Positions 1 to 10,455 of a stretch of DNA of 64,000 bases are shown here, one piece after another (positions within the stretch are counted from its first letter, which is position 1; each line of letters opens with the position of its first letter). The stretch spans positions 16,289,031-16,353,030 of the forward strand of contig CM060484.1 in assembly GCA_030544235.1 (NCBI GenBank). Reading direction: 5' to 3'. A program made the position numbers and the translations under genes. This DNA is from Lepturacanthus savala (taxonomy: Eukaryota > Chordata > Actinopteri > Scombriformes > Trichiuridae). The notes below the pieces were generated by a model. The model saw nothing but the letters and a program-made list of their open reading frames with translations, was not told the DNA's origin and did not search any database.

Positions 1-2640
1 TCTGGGGATCATGGATGCATGTACAATATTCTATAGTAATCCACCAATGATTGTTGAGATATCTTAGTCTGCACTAGTCACACTGGGTAAACTGGGAAAA
101 TGTCAAGAGAAATTACTTTGCACATAGTATACATACATCACACCTATAACTGCTGAGATATTTAACTATAGACCATAGAAGTAGTGGATCTACTGCTGCT
201 ACACAGATAGCTTGACTAAACACTATTTTTCATCATACATTCAAGCTGCTACTTGTTTCAACCATTATTGCAATATCCATCCTTCCTTACGCGCAAATAT
301 ACTTCGCTCTGCAATTTAGTCTGGACACCAAGGACACAATTTTCCCCTCAATGAGGGAGCCAATCACAGAACGGGGGAAGGTATAGCAAGACGATGACGA
401 AACATAGAAATGACTTTTGTTCTGTGGATCCTACATGGCAACAAGTCTTCTGAGTAATTTAGAACAGAAATTTCGATGTTTATTTTGAAAAATTAGCAAC
501 TTTTACCTTGTATCAGGGACATCATTAAATGTTTGATACGATTAGCTATGAATTCGACAGCTATTCGTTGTGCCCATTAAAAGGCTCTGGACTTTCATAA
601 ACCACACCTCCAATATGAACAAATGAACGGTTCTGATGGAACGATGGTTCCCAGACCTCATCTCAATCTACACAGAAATGAGGTCTGGTGTTAGCCAGGC
701 TAGCAGTACCCATTATTGATTATGAATGCTGCAATCAGAGTTATGACTAATGTGGAAACAACATATTGCATGTACCACCATGACACACAACTACTTGACA
801 CTGGCAACTTGCTTTGTTGCCGTTTACAAAATTCACTTTGAAAATATATTCACCACGAACGAAAAAAGACCTCAGCTCTACAAAGGTTCTATCACCATGC
901 CATAAATCTTGACCACCTGGCTCCAGGAATGGAACACAAATGACAATAGATGTGAACTGTTTGCACCCATTATCATTACTGCTATAGGGTCGCTAAGCAG
1001 CTCTGGCTCTGATTTTGTTTCTTTAAACCAATCACAACCATCTCAGATGGTTCCACGTCCAGGATGAGGCAATCGCGTCCTTGCAAACTAGTGTCCCAGG
1101 AGAACTAAACGGCTAAAGAATATAAAATATAGTGAAAGACGTGTCAACAATGATGTACAACTTTTACCTTTCCGAGTAAGTAATAACACAAGTACTTTGT
1201 ATGTATCCATGTATCTAGCTTCTGTATGATTGAGCCGTGGTGATCTGCATGCTTTTTGCTCGGTCTGTCTCTTTGAACCACATCCCCCACTCCACTTCTG
1301 TCTCTACCTAGCTCTTTCCTCTCTGGTCAGGTTTCCCTGTCTCTATGCAGAGCAGACGAAGGCAGAGTGGAGCTGTTTTATACATAATGTACACTCAAGC
1401 TTAAAGGACGTATTCTAAAGTGCATCTGTCCTACAGGATGTATCCATCAGTGCTCCCCTTACTCCCTCTCTTCCTGCGCTTGCTTCCTCTACATACTGTA
1501 TAGCGAGGGTGGGGTCCATCACAAAATGTAATCCATCACAGCTTTTGCCTTTATGTGCTCCCACTATTTCTTTCCCCCAGCACCCAGGTCTTTCCTACCC
1601 TTCGCCTGTCCTCTGAATTGGGGTCATGAAAAGAGACGTCCCTTGGAAAGGGGTAATCAAGTGATAGCATCCCACCCACCTTTTTCTATGTCTAATGAAA
1701 ACCACTCTCTCCTAGTGAAGCTCATCTCCTTCTGAAAAGATTTTAATGAATTTGGTGCTTGAAGGGTATTGTGAATAGACATTTTAAGATGGAACTGAAT
1801 TAAAAGGCTAAATTATGTGAAAACAAATGAGAAATGTGTTAGATCTGTTTTAAAATTGCATGCACCTTGATGGTCTTTCTTTTGGTTTCCAATGAGGGAT
1901 TCTTCTGTTTCATAACCAAAAGGAAAAAGTACTGTTGCCAGAGTAATGATGCTTTCTTGTATATTTGGGAAAGATGTTCCTTGTCCAATTTCAGCATCTT
2001 GTTTTTCACTTTTAAATACAAGATATTTTAACACTTGAAGGTGGTGAGAATGTGGTGATCTAAGAGCCATTTGTGTGCAAGGTGGTTTCTGCAGCACCAA
2101 ACAGATGAGCGTCATTTAAGCTTGCATGCTGATACCGATTACAGACGTATAATGAGCCAAAGGTTCAAGTGCCTTGTGTCTGATGAGGAACATGTACCTG
2201 TCAATGGAGCTCTGTAAGTGCAATGCAGCGGAGATGACATATTCAGATTTCAAGTACAGTTAAGTACAAAGAACCACTGCTGCTACTCCTACCCTACAGC
2301 TTAGTATTCCACCTGGAAGGATTTCTTGCTCTATTCTTATTCACTATGACCAAATGGATTCTTCGTTCATTTGACTGTGGTTTGCTTTACAATCAGCATG
2401 TTAACATCATCGGTGTGAACGTGCGAGCATGCTTAATGCAGCATTTACTAGCTGAAACACCCCCGTGCAGAAGTATGGTCTAGCATGATTTCAGATTCTA
2501 ATTAAAATGTTAGTGACTGATTATGGGCCATCGTCTCCTGATATGTATTTCATAGGATTTTACTATTTTACATACAATTAATATATTTTAATATTATATT
2601 ATATAGTCTAGTTTTAAATTTGTCATGAACTTTGTGAAAA
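1..2640. other. Non-coding, AT-rich, no feature recognised
   Basis: No open frame here has splice signals or recognisable protein content. The sequence is of ordinary complexity with scattered T and A runs. I see no tandem array or terminal inverted repeat. It could be intron of the minus-strand gene whose first exon is proposed at 22.5 kb, or intergenic DNA. Confidence 0.6.
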
Positions 2641-2644
2641 ATAG

Positions 2645-2925
2645 TATGGTTTACTATTACTTTTAATCTATGCAAAGTATTTAAGACTGGCTCCACAATG
2701 ACGAACTACAACTAATTAAAAAGCTTTAACATGTATTTTGTGATTAAATCAAGTAGTATAATATACTGTAATACTATAACACAGTCTGCATAATGAGTAC
2801 TTTTACTTTTGTTACATTTAGCTGATAATGGTTCCGTATTTTTACTTAACATTACATAGCATTTTCAATTCAGGACAGTATTTCTACTTTTATCCAAGTG
2901 CAGGTATTTTGGCCATCCCTGATAA
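2645..2925 (-). repeat. Dispersed ACTTAAG-type teleost repeat, partial copy
   Basis: The stretch is studded with the words acttttactt, tacttaac and gtattttt, and runs from a CATAATGAGTACTTTTACTTTTG-like part to a GGACAGTATTTCTACTTTTA-like part. This matches in style and order a repeat I know as widespread in percomorph genomes. Two further blocks of the same kind occur here near 42.67-43.40 kb and 47.47-48.09 kb. The terminal parts are missing, so it is a decayed fragment. Assignment to a transposon class is not possible from this copy. Orientation is set by comparison with the 47.5 kb block and is tentative. Confidence 0.6.
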
Positions 2926-4985
2926 AAGGTCCCATTTTGTAGAAAGTGACATTTTTGATTGTTTTTTGATTAATCAAAGTTAGAGGTGTTATATAAACAG
3001 TGTTTCCTGCTTCACAATGCTCAACCCACAGAGAAATGCACAAAGCCCATATTCAGAAACTGTGCCTTAAAACGACCTGTCAGCACTTCTGTGAAGTAAT
3101 GATGTCATAACTATACAGTCAAAGCCATTCAAATCACACAATCAAAGGAAACGCTTATGAATATTGATGAGACTCATACAAAACAACCTGCGCTTTCTAG
3201 AGCTCCAGAAAGAAGATTGAGAGAAGAGATGTAACACTATATTCAGATGATTTTTGGTGCTTAAACCCACAAAGTATATCTTAATATAGCTTAACACAAC
3301 CCAGGGAAATGTGTACTATGTGGGACCTTTAAAAGTGCTGCCCTGCATTCAGTCCATATATTTGGACATCATCATTTGAACTCCTGCGCCACAACAGTTC
3401 AGATGTTCACTTTCCAGCAGCGTGATGGCCATTTGCCAGAGAAAAATGACTCTGAAAGCTTGAACCAAAAGAAAAATTGCTCTGAAACAGAAAGAGGTAA
3501 AATGGATATTCATTACTCAACTGTGCTGCCCTCAGTAATGGAGAATGGGAAAGGTTACAAATTGTGGTTTCTGTCACAAGACAATGGACAGTGGCCACTG
3601 AAAGGCTTCATACAGTGAAACGTGAAGCATAAATCACACCGCAAACCTCCCCCACCCCCCCACCCCCCATCATACTGAACCCCGAGAAAAGGGCAATCCT
3701 TTTATCGTTTAAGTTAAATACTGCACGACTGTCTGAACTCCTAAATCACCCTATAAAATGACTTTTTTTTTTTGCCAGGTCGTGTTAAAGAGAAAAGTAA
3801 AACGCACCAAAAAATAAATAAATAAAAACCTCTGTGCTTGAAAGAAAAGCCACACTGAACCGAGAATGACGCTGGTGCGCATTAAAAGCTGCTACGAAAA
3901 ATCCATTTCACCGCCTTTCCTGGTCTGTCTCCCAGATACATCCACATCAGTACAATACATGTGACAATCTAAATAATTTAAACTACTGTTGAGCTGCAGC
4001 AGTCCCGAAGAATTCACTGCAGGGATGTGAAGCCATTCTAGAAAACGTTGACACAGATTATTTTCCAGTTGTAATAAACAGGCCGAATTTGGGAAATGTG
4101 ATAAATGATTTAAACAAAATTAGGATCCGATTTGAATTCATCCGATGTACAAGCCTTTATATTATCAATGATGTGCTACAGATACCAGTACTCATCAGTG
4201 CTATCCCAGCATCTGGATTATTATTAGCTAAGGAGTCACAGAGTCATTTTTCTACACTGGAAAATAATAGAAAGCTGCAGTATGGGGGGTGGTGGGGGGG
4301 CATTTCATTACACAGCAATATGATAACTCATTAGAGCATTTCATGACAATAAGATCATTTAATGAACATTTAATGCCTGCTCCCTCTTCACTGGCCACAC
4401 ATTTTGGTGCAGCGAGAATCCCTCTGCTACAGCATTGACCACGGAGAGCTGTGTGCTTTATGATCTCTCTATCTGTGTGTTCAAGTGTCACTGCAGCCCC
4501 CCAAAGCTCCCTGGCACCGCTTCTAAGCCGTGGAGGAGTTGCTGCAGTGGTGGCATTTTTCAGATCCATAGGGGCTGGGAAATGAGCTACTACAGAGTAA
4601 CCTTGGACTACATCTGAACTCAGCTCTGCACAGTTTCCAACCAGACGCCTGCCCGCTTGCCTTCCTTTCGGTGTGGCCACATATTCTGTCACACTGCCAG
4701 AGTTGCATGCACATGCACTGAATAATTCATAGTTTTTCCACGCACTGTAACATACTGTCTACTCACTGAATAAGAAAATAAACGCTACAGAAATATAAAG
4801 CTGCACATAAACAAGTGGTTCGAATTCTTTTTTTTTTTTTAACTAAATGGTGTTGTGGCGTTTTGAGTCAGTTACTTCCAGACTGGAGGACTTGTGGATT
4901 CAGTGGCGCTCAGTTTACCAGCCACCCCATAGAGCAATTGTAAGGGGGGGAAAGGATCAATAAATCATGCAGTTGACACATTACA
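2926..4985. other. Non-coding, no gene seen
   Basis: Mixed-complexity DNA with a C-rich run near 3643-3668 and a T run at 4829-4840. The open frames at 3376-3618 and 4252-4692 have no splice-site support and no recognisable domain, and I take them as chance. Confidence 0.55.
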
Positions 4986-4989
4986 AGTA

Positions 4990-5664
4990 TTAAAACTCAA
5001 CCCAAACAAATACAGTCGACGGCTGTGACCAGAATGATCCTGCCCGAGCGCTTTTACGCACCAAACACAACGGGTTTGCACGCAGGAGCAGGTGTTTTCT
5101 GGGGGGTTTTTTTTTGGCTTTGTCTAAATTTGCTCTCCGGGCTGCATGAAATGTGGCAGCAGTGAGTGCTGCAGGGCTATGACAGAGCGACGACACAGAT
5201 GCATTCAACAGATGAGAGGAGGCATGCACGAAAAAAAAAAACACAGGCAAAGAGCGCGTGTGCTGTTGTTTGCTGTTGGTTGTTTTCTTTTACCGCTGAG
5301 TGAAAGTCAACAGTTTGTTAGACGCTGGATCCACACTGTTCATGTCCCCATGCGATGTCAGTCCAGCGGACAAGACGGCAGCAACAAACCGGTCTTTTTT
5401 CTCCTCTCCCCCTCTCTCTCTCTCTCCTCCTCTCTCTCCCTCCCAGCGTCTGGTTCTCCTCTCTCGCTTAAGAGCGCAGGAACATCACTGCGGTGCAAAC
5501 TCCAACAACAGCTGATCACAACCCGGTTGGTGGTCGGAATGTTTTTATTTTGCTTCTTCTTCTTCTTCTTCTTGTTCTTCCTTCTATTCTCTGCGCGCAA
5601 CTACAGCAGCAGCATGGTGATGAAGCGGAACGGCTGTGCCATAAGGAACTGTGTTTACTGTGTG

Positions 5665-5703
<39 letters not shown>

Positions 5704-6003
5704 CTGTGTGTGTGTCCCTCTCTACCTCCCTCTATCATTCACTCACACACACGCATACACACACACACAAATGGTGCATTTCAATCCACCGCTATTTTTT
5801 TTTCTGCTAGAGGCTCCGCAGAGCAAAAGGCACCATTCAGAGCGGCTTATTCTTATCGCTTTTTTTTCCCTGAGACGCGAAAAGCGCAGCTGTTACATCA
5901 CTGTCAATTACACCGAGGAGCTGCTCTCCAGTTTGTCCTGGAGCGCAAAGTGATGTCAGGGTCTCAGGATGCGCGACCAGCGAGGCTTTATCCGGAATCA
6001 TGA
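4990..6003. promoter_or_regulatory. CpG-enriched block, candidate promoter or untranslated first exon
   Basis: By eye about 40 CpG dinucleotides fall in this kilobase, against a sparse background on both sides. It also holds CT-rich tracts (5405-5447, 5668-5700), a CTT run (5551-5575) and a short CA run (5744-5770). In fish such a local CpG rise usually marks a promoter or first exon. The 285-residue open frame on the + strand at 5146-6003 is largely the translation of the CT and CTT repeats (poly-Ser/Leu and poly-Phe), so I do not call it a protein. A weak + strand donor (AGCA/GTGAGT) lies at 5162/5163. Strand and gene are not determined; it could be an alternative promoter of the minus-strand gene proposed at 22.5 kb. 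Confidence 0.35.
5668..5770. repeat. Compound (CT)n / (TG)n / (CA)n microsatellite
   Basis: An uninterrupted (CT) run at 5668-5700 is followed by a short TG stretch (about 5705-5715) and a CA run at 5744-5770. All lie inside the CpG-enriched block. The neighbouring open frames on both strands are translations of these repeats. Confidence 0.9.
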
Positions 6004-6770
6004 AGGAAACTTTCACGTTAATTCACGTTTTCGCTCTTCTCTCAAACAACAAGAACTATATGCATCCTCTAATATCCACTTATTTACCCATTTTTAAAAA
6101 AAATAAATGGTTAAAGCTTTATATGGGGGTTATAAATTGTGACTAATGGCTTAATTGATAAGTTATTACTGTGTTATAGACCAGTTGCTATCCCTTTTGT
6201 TTTTGAAATTCATTCATAAACTGGTAATCCTCGAATTTTCATAAAAATTTAATTCCATCATTAATAATGATGGAATTAAGTTGTTTTAATCAGGCTGTTA
6301 AAGGGATGGATTAATTAATGGCCTGAAATGAATTGAGGTATTTCTAGTGAATTATTTGCATGGTTTGAATTTATACTTTCAATTTCCAAAATCAAGAGAA
6401 CAATTCATGGGTTACCTTATCACTTATGGACCAAAACCCATGTGGGGCTTAGTTTTTGCCTTTTAAGAATCCCTTAATAATTCCTTCAGTGATACGTAAG
6501 GCTACGCACCCTTTAATTGTATTTAATAACCAAATAAAGGCTTTTACAAAGGTTTGTGATATGATTCATTACTAGGTCTTAAATTAAGGGATTTGGCATA
6601 TTTTCAGACACAAATGAAGGAGTAACTAATGGTATTTTCAGGGATTCTTGTATGAGATTATGGATTTTGGTTCAGGTAAGACAAACAGTCAAAGGAATTC
6701 CTAGAAATGAACAATAACTCATCCGTAAAGCATTGCGTAAAGATTAAAGCTATTAGTTCTGTTAACGGGT
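6004..6770. other. AT-rich segment containing a perfect palindrome, possible old repeat
   Basis: The sequence is rich in ttaa, aatta and taatgg words of a kind often seen in decayed fish DNA transposons, but I could not pair terminal repeats. It contains a 15 bp perfect inverted repeat around position 6264, listed separately. No coding signal is visible. Confidence 0.4.
6249..6279. repeat. 15 bp perfect palindrome
   Basis: TTAATTCCATCATTA (6249-6263) is followed, after a single central A, by its exact reverse complement at 6265-6279. The two arms could form a cruciform or hairpin. It is probably the centre of a decayed foldback element, since it lies in a long AT-rich block. Confidence 0.9.
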
Positions 6771-7575
6771 GACGCATTGGAAAATGGTACAAAATTTATG
6801 AACATTTCTCTTGAAGGAGGAACGGATCTTTATGTTTCTTTGGCTTCTCTGATCCTGCAATCAATCACTCTCATGTGCCCTCCTGGGTCTGCCCATAATC
6901 CCCCTCAACAGCAGCACCAGGCAATGATGAGGTCATTCATTCACACAGCCTCCCTCCCTCTCTGCTTTATCTCCATCCCTCGTCTCTCTCTCTCTCTCCT
7001 TTTTCCCACCTCCTCAAGATGCACTTTCCTGCATTCTCCTGATCTCCATGGCCTTTCATTGATTAACTCTTTGTTTATTTAACACATGATGTGGTCTGTC
7101 CTGGACACACAACAAAAACATGTATGCACACACACACATACACACAAATCAGAGATCCAACCCACATCCACTCTTCAACTCTCCTGTTTGTTGATGACGC
7201 TTTTGACTTCCTCCTTGCGTGGGGATCCAGATGTGTGAAAATATTAATAGTTGCGGTTCATTTGTTTTGACCTTATTAGAACTCCATATTGTATATAGAA
7301 AAGTACAGGACTGATAACACTTCCCTTTGCAAGAAATTGTGCTGAAACATTTTAAGGAACATGAAAAATTATAGAAATGAGCGTAAAGCATTAATAATAC
7401 ACCAAATAAGGACATAGTTCATGGTTTCTAAGTTATAGCGTCAACACATGGACAAATATATATTATATACAGAAGTAATTCGTGGACAAAAAAGTATATT
7501 AAGTTACACAATATAGTGACATTACTCAAGTTTGGAGTCAATTAAAAGCCTACACTGGTCAAACTCCCTGTTAGA
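6771..7575. other. Non-coding, CT-rich stretch, no gene seen
   Basis: This holds CT-rich low-complexity sequence (6947-7012) and short CA runs near 7128-7145. The open frame at 6777-7082 starts in ordinary sequence and runs through the CT-rich tract, and I see no splice or protein evidence for it. Confidence 0.55.
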
Positions 7576-7966
7576 CCTCTTAAAGGGACAGTGTTTAGCT
7601 TCAGTATAGTTTTGAGTTCAAATACAGGACATTCAGTATTTTGGATTTTACCTTTATTGGACACCCTAGGTTTTATGAATATGCAAATATTGTTCATTTT
7701 AAAGAATTGCCAATATGTCTCTTACTTCACTGAAAAGTCCATTCTCAGTGTTTATCTACTGGAGGCTTCAAGTTTCCACATTGTTGAATATTTCATCACA
7801 AACCAGCTGTGATGTCACAAATCATGCTCAGTACAGGTTAACTCAGATCTGAATGAGCGGAGCGCAGCTCTGCACATACATCAGTCTGCACAGTGAAGCT
7901 CAAACATCCAACTGAGGGAACAAGAAGGAAAAACCCATTTTGGAGCACAGGGGGACTTTAAGCTAG
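7576..7966. mobile_element. Probable non-autonomous DNA transposon (short inverted-repeat type)
   Basis: The block begins with TTAAAGGGACAGTG and ends with CAGGGGGACTTTAAG, a partly inverted pair (cttaaagggac against cttaaagtccc). The interior has the general look of the teleost interspersed family that ends this way. Length is about 390 bp and there is no transposase reading frame. The 73-residue open frame inside (7591-7812) is a by-product. I could not fix a target duplication, so the class (hAT-like or other) is inference. Confidence 0.5.
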
Positions 7967-8692
7967 TATTTTTAAACTGTTAATAACTGCCTCGGGTCTC
8001 CTGGTCCCCAAACATAACATTAGTTCTGTTAAGGTCTTGGAACACTCTCAGTAAAGCTGCAGGGCAGGAGGAAATGAATGAGGGACTGAAAGAAAATACT
8101 CCTCGCTTGTAGAATAAAAGGACTGAGCAGAAAGGGAAACTGAATGTGAAGGGAAGGCACAATACCAAAAAACAGAGGAATGTAGTAAAAAACATGTCAA
8201 GAAGGACTAAGTTACACATACACAGGGAGAGAATAGGAGGTGAAACGTGAACTTCGTTAAATCTGATACCTTCACAATAGCCCAGCCACAGGCTGTGTCT
8301 CCAGCTCAGTCTACACACACACACACAATGAAAAGAGTGCAGGAATGCTCGGCTCAAGCTACATGGCACTCAGCTGCACATCAATTTTTAATCGGTAGAA
8401 AGCCCCCTCTGTGGCACGCCACATCATAGGAACCAAAACACCTAAAGCTACCAATCCACATGGCATTTCTCTCTCTCTCTGAATGTGACTGAACACCTTT
8501 AAAAATAGCTAATGTTCAAATGCAGCTGTAATCTACAACAGCCTGAAGAAAACGCTTTTTACAAAAGCACCAGTGGAAAAAAAAACAACAACAATGCAAC
8601 GCCTTAGTTTTCTCACATCAGGATCGAGTTACAAACAACCAACCTGAGATACCTGAACACCCTCCGCCTCTAATTAGAGCCCTGGGGCCAGT
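7967..8692. other. Non-coding, no feature beyond short CA run
   Basis: Unremarkable sequence with a short CA run at about 8313-8326. The minus-strand open frame at 7980-8369 has no recognisable domain and no convincing splice sites. Confidence 0.5.
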
Positions 8693-8871
<179 letters not shown>

Positions 8872-10313
8872 AGTAGAGGACTTCCTGCATTTTGCATGAA
8901 CACGACTGCGTCCCACAGCCTGCTACTGTCGCACGCGGTCACACGACATGGCCTTTGCCTGATGTTGCTTTTGGTTAACGGTTGTTCGGGAAGCCGTTCC
9001 ATCGCTAGGGAAGTTAACGAGGGGAAGACTTCCTGTTCACAGACGAACATGTTAAACGCGTGGCCTCTGAGTCGTCATCCTGAATGCAAAACAACGAGAG
9101 AAAGACGTGTTGTAATGTGACGGCAGTCTGCTCCAGGTGACGAACATAACCCACTGATTCCTTACAATGGAACACCAGGTGTAAAAATTATTATTATATA
9201 TATATTTTTTTCAGTTTTGGCCCTGATGAAGACCCCAGAGATTGAAAATGATGTTTTTTTTAACTAATATATTGGACTAAGTAATGGCTATTATTATAAT
9301 GCCTCACCTTGCTTTACCTAAGAGTGCATACGTGCTCTTTTCTTCAAATATCTTATTTTGCTCATATATTTAGAAGAACTGAATATACAATCTGTTGTGT
9401 TTTCATGATTGGAAAAACAAATAGTTAAAATTCAAAATTCCACTGAGAGTCAGTAAGACTCTTCTAAACTTTTGGAGTTTTTGACCAAACAAGGTTTATA
9501 ATAGCGGGTCCCGGTTTGTGCAGCTTTAACTATTACTGGTGGCTGTAATTTGCCCAAAGATGGATGATGCAGCTGTAGAGTAGTTCAAGAGAGAGAATCA
9601 GTGCTTTGACATTCAGTTCCACATTCCACCTGACACAAGTGCCATAACGCTGCAGGTGCTGGCAGAAAAGTTTTTTTTTTTTTTTCATGAAAGAGAGCCT
9701 GAGAAGCATTGTGAGATGGAGAAAGAGCGTATTATCTTAACAAGTACTCTCAGAATTGGACTTCAAGTGTTTTTTGAAGCCAGAGAGGGATTCTGCTGAC
9801 TGAATAGAGCTCGATAACTCGATTCAACCATTTTTATACAAGAGAAGAGCTGAGAGTTCCCGCTTCGCCGTGGTGGTACGCGTCTTCGCAGTTCATTTGC
9901 AAATTGCAGGCAATGAGAAGGTGCAGTGTGTGCTGCGCTGGTGGCCACTCTGTAGTCTCAGAGTGTTAGAGACGTAAGTGGAGAGGCATGAGTCGTTTTT
10001 GGCTGGTTGAAGACAGAGATGCTGCAGCGCAGGAGTTTTTATTCTGCGAGCAGGCAGCTGTGGCAGGATGTTATAGTAGCCAGGATTTCTCAAATACTGA
10101 GGTCAACATTCTATATATATATATATATATATAATATACATTATACTGGCAAAATGAGTCATAATTAGGCTATATGACCTAATCAGTTAATGCTATGTTT
10201 TATCACATTATCTACTTATATCCATTCAAACATCCAAATCATAGCCTATTATTGATGGATAATTCATACTGTGACTGAACATGACCATAAAATATTTGTA
10301 TCCATTGCATGTC
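8872..10313. other. Non-coding, possible decayed repeat near 9200-9350
   Basis: A segment near 9215-9240 reads ccctgatgaagaccccagag, wording I associate with fish interspersed repeats, but without paired ends. A short (AT) run lies at about 10112-10132. A small donor/acceptor pair could frame 9909-9971 on the + strand, but the 63-base interval has no recognisable content and I do not call it. Confidence 0.4.
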
Positions 10314-10442
10314 AGTCAGTCAGTCATTTTCTATACCTGCTTATTCCTCATTAGGGTCGCAGGGGTCTGCTGGAGCCAATCCCAGCACGTTACGGCGAGA
10401 GGCAGGGATACACCCCAGATGGTCGCCAGCCAATCGTGGGGC
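10314..10442 (-). mobile_element. SINE, 5'-truncated copy with target duplication
   Basis: This is the reverse complement of the 3' part of the tRNA-headed SINE seen complete at 43418-43744. It starts with the agtcagtcag tail, then cattttctatacctgc, and ends at the cgccagccaatcgtggggc part. The head with the polymerase III promoter is missing. The copy is bounded by a perfect 13 bp direct repeat, TCCATTGCATGTC, at 10301-10313 and 10443-10455. That is the signature of target-primed reverse transcription with 5' truncation. Confidence 0.9.
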
Positions 10443-10455
10443 TCCATTGCATGTC

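Noticed and set aside
5146..6003. 285-residue open frame, the longest in the window
   Set aside because: Its body is the translation of CT, CTT and CA repeats (poly-Ser/Leu, poly-Phe, Thr/His). It may overlap a real promoter but is not protein-like.
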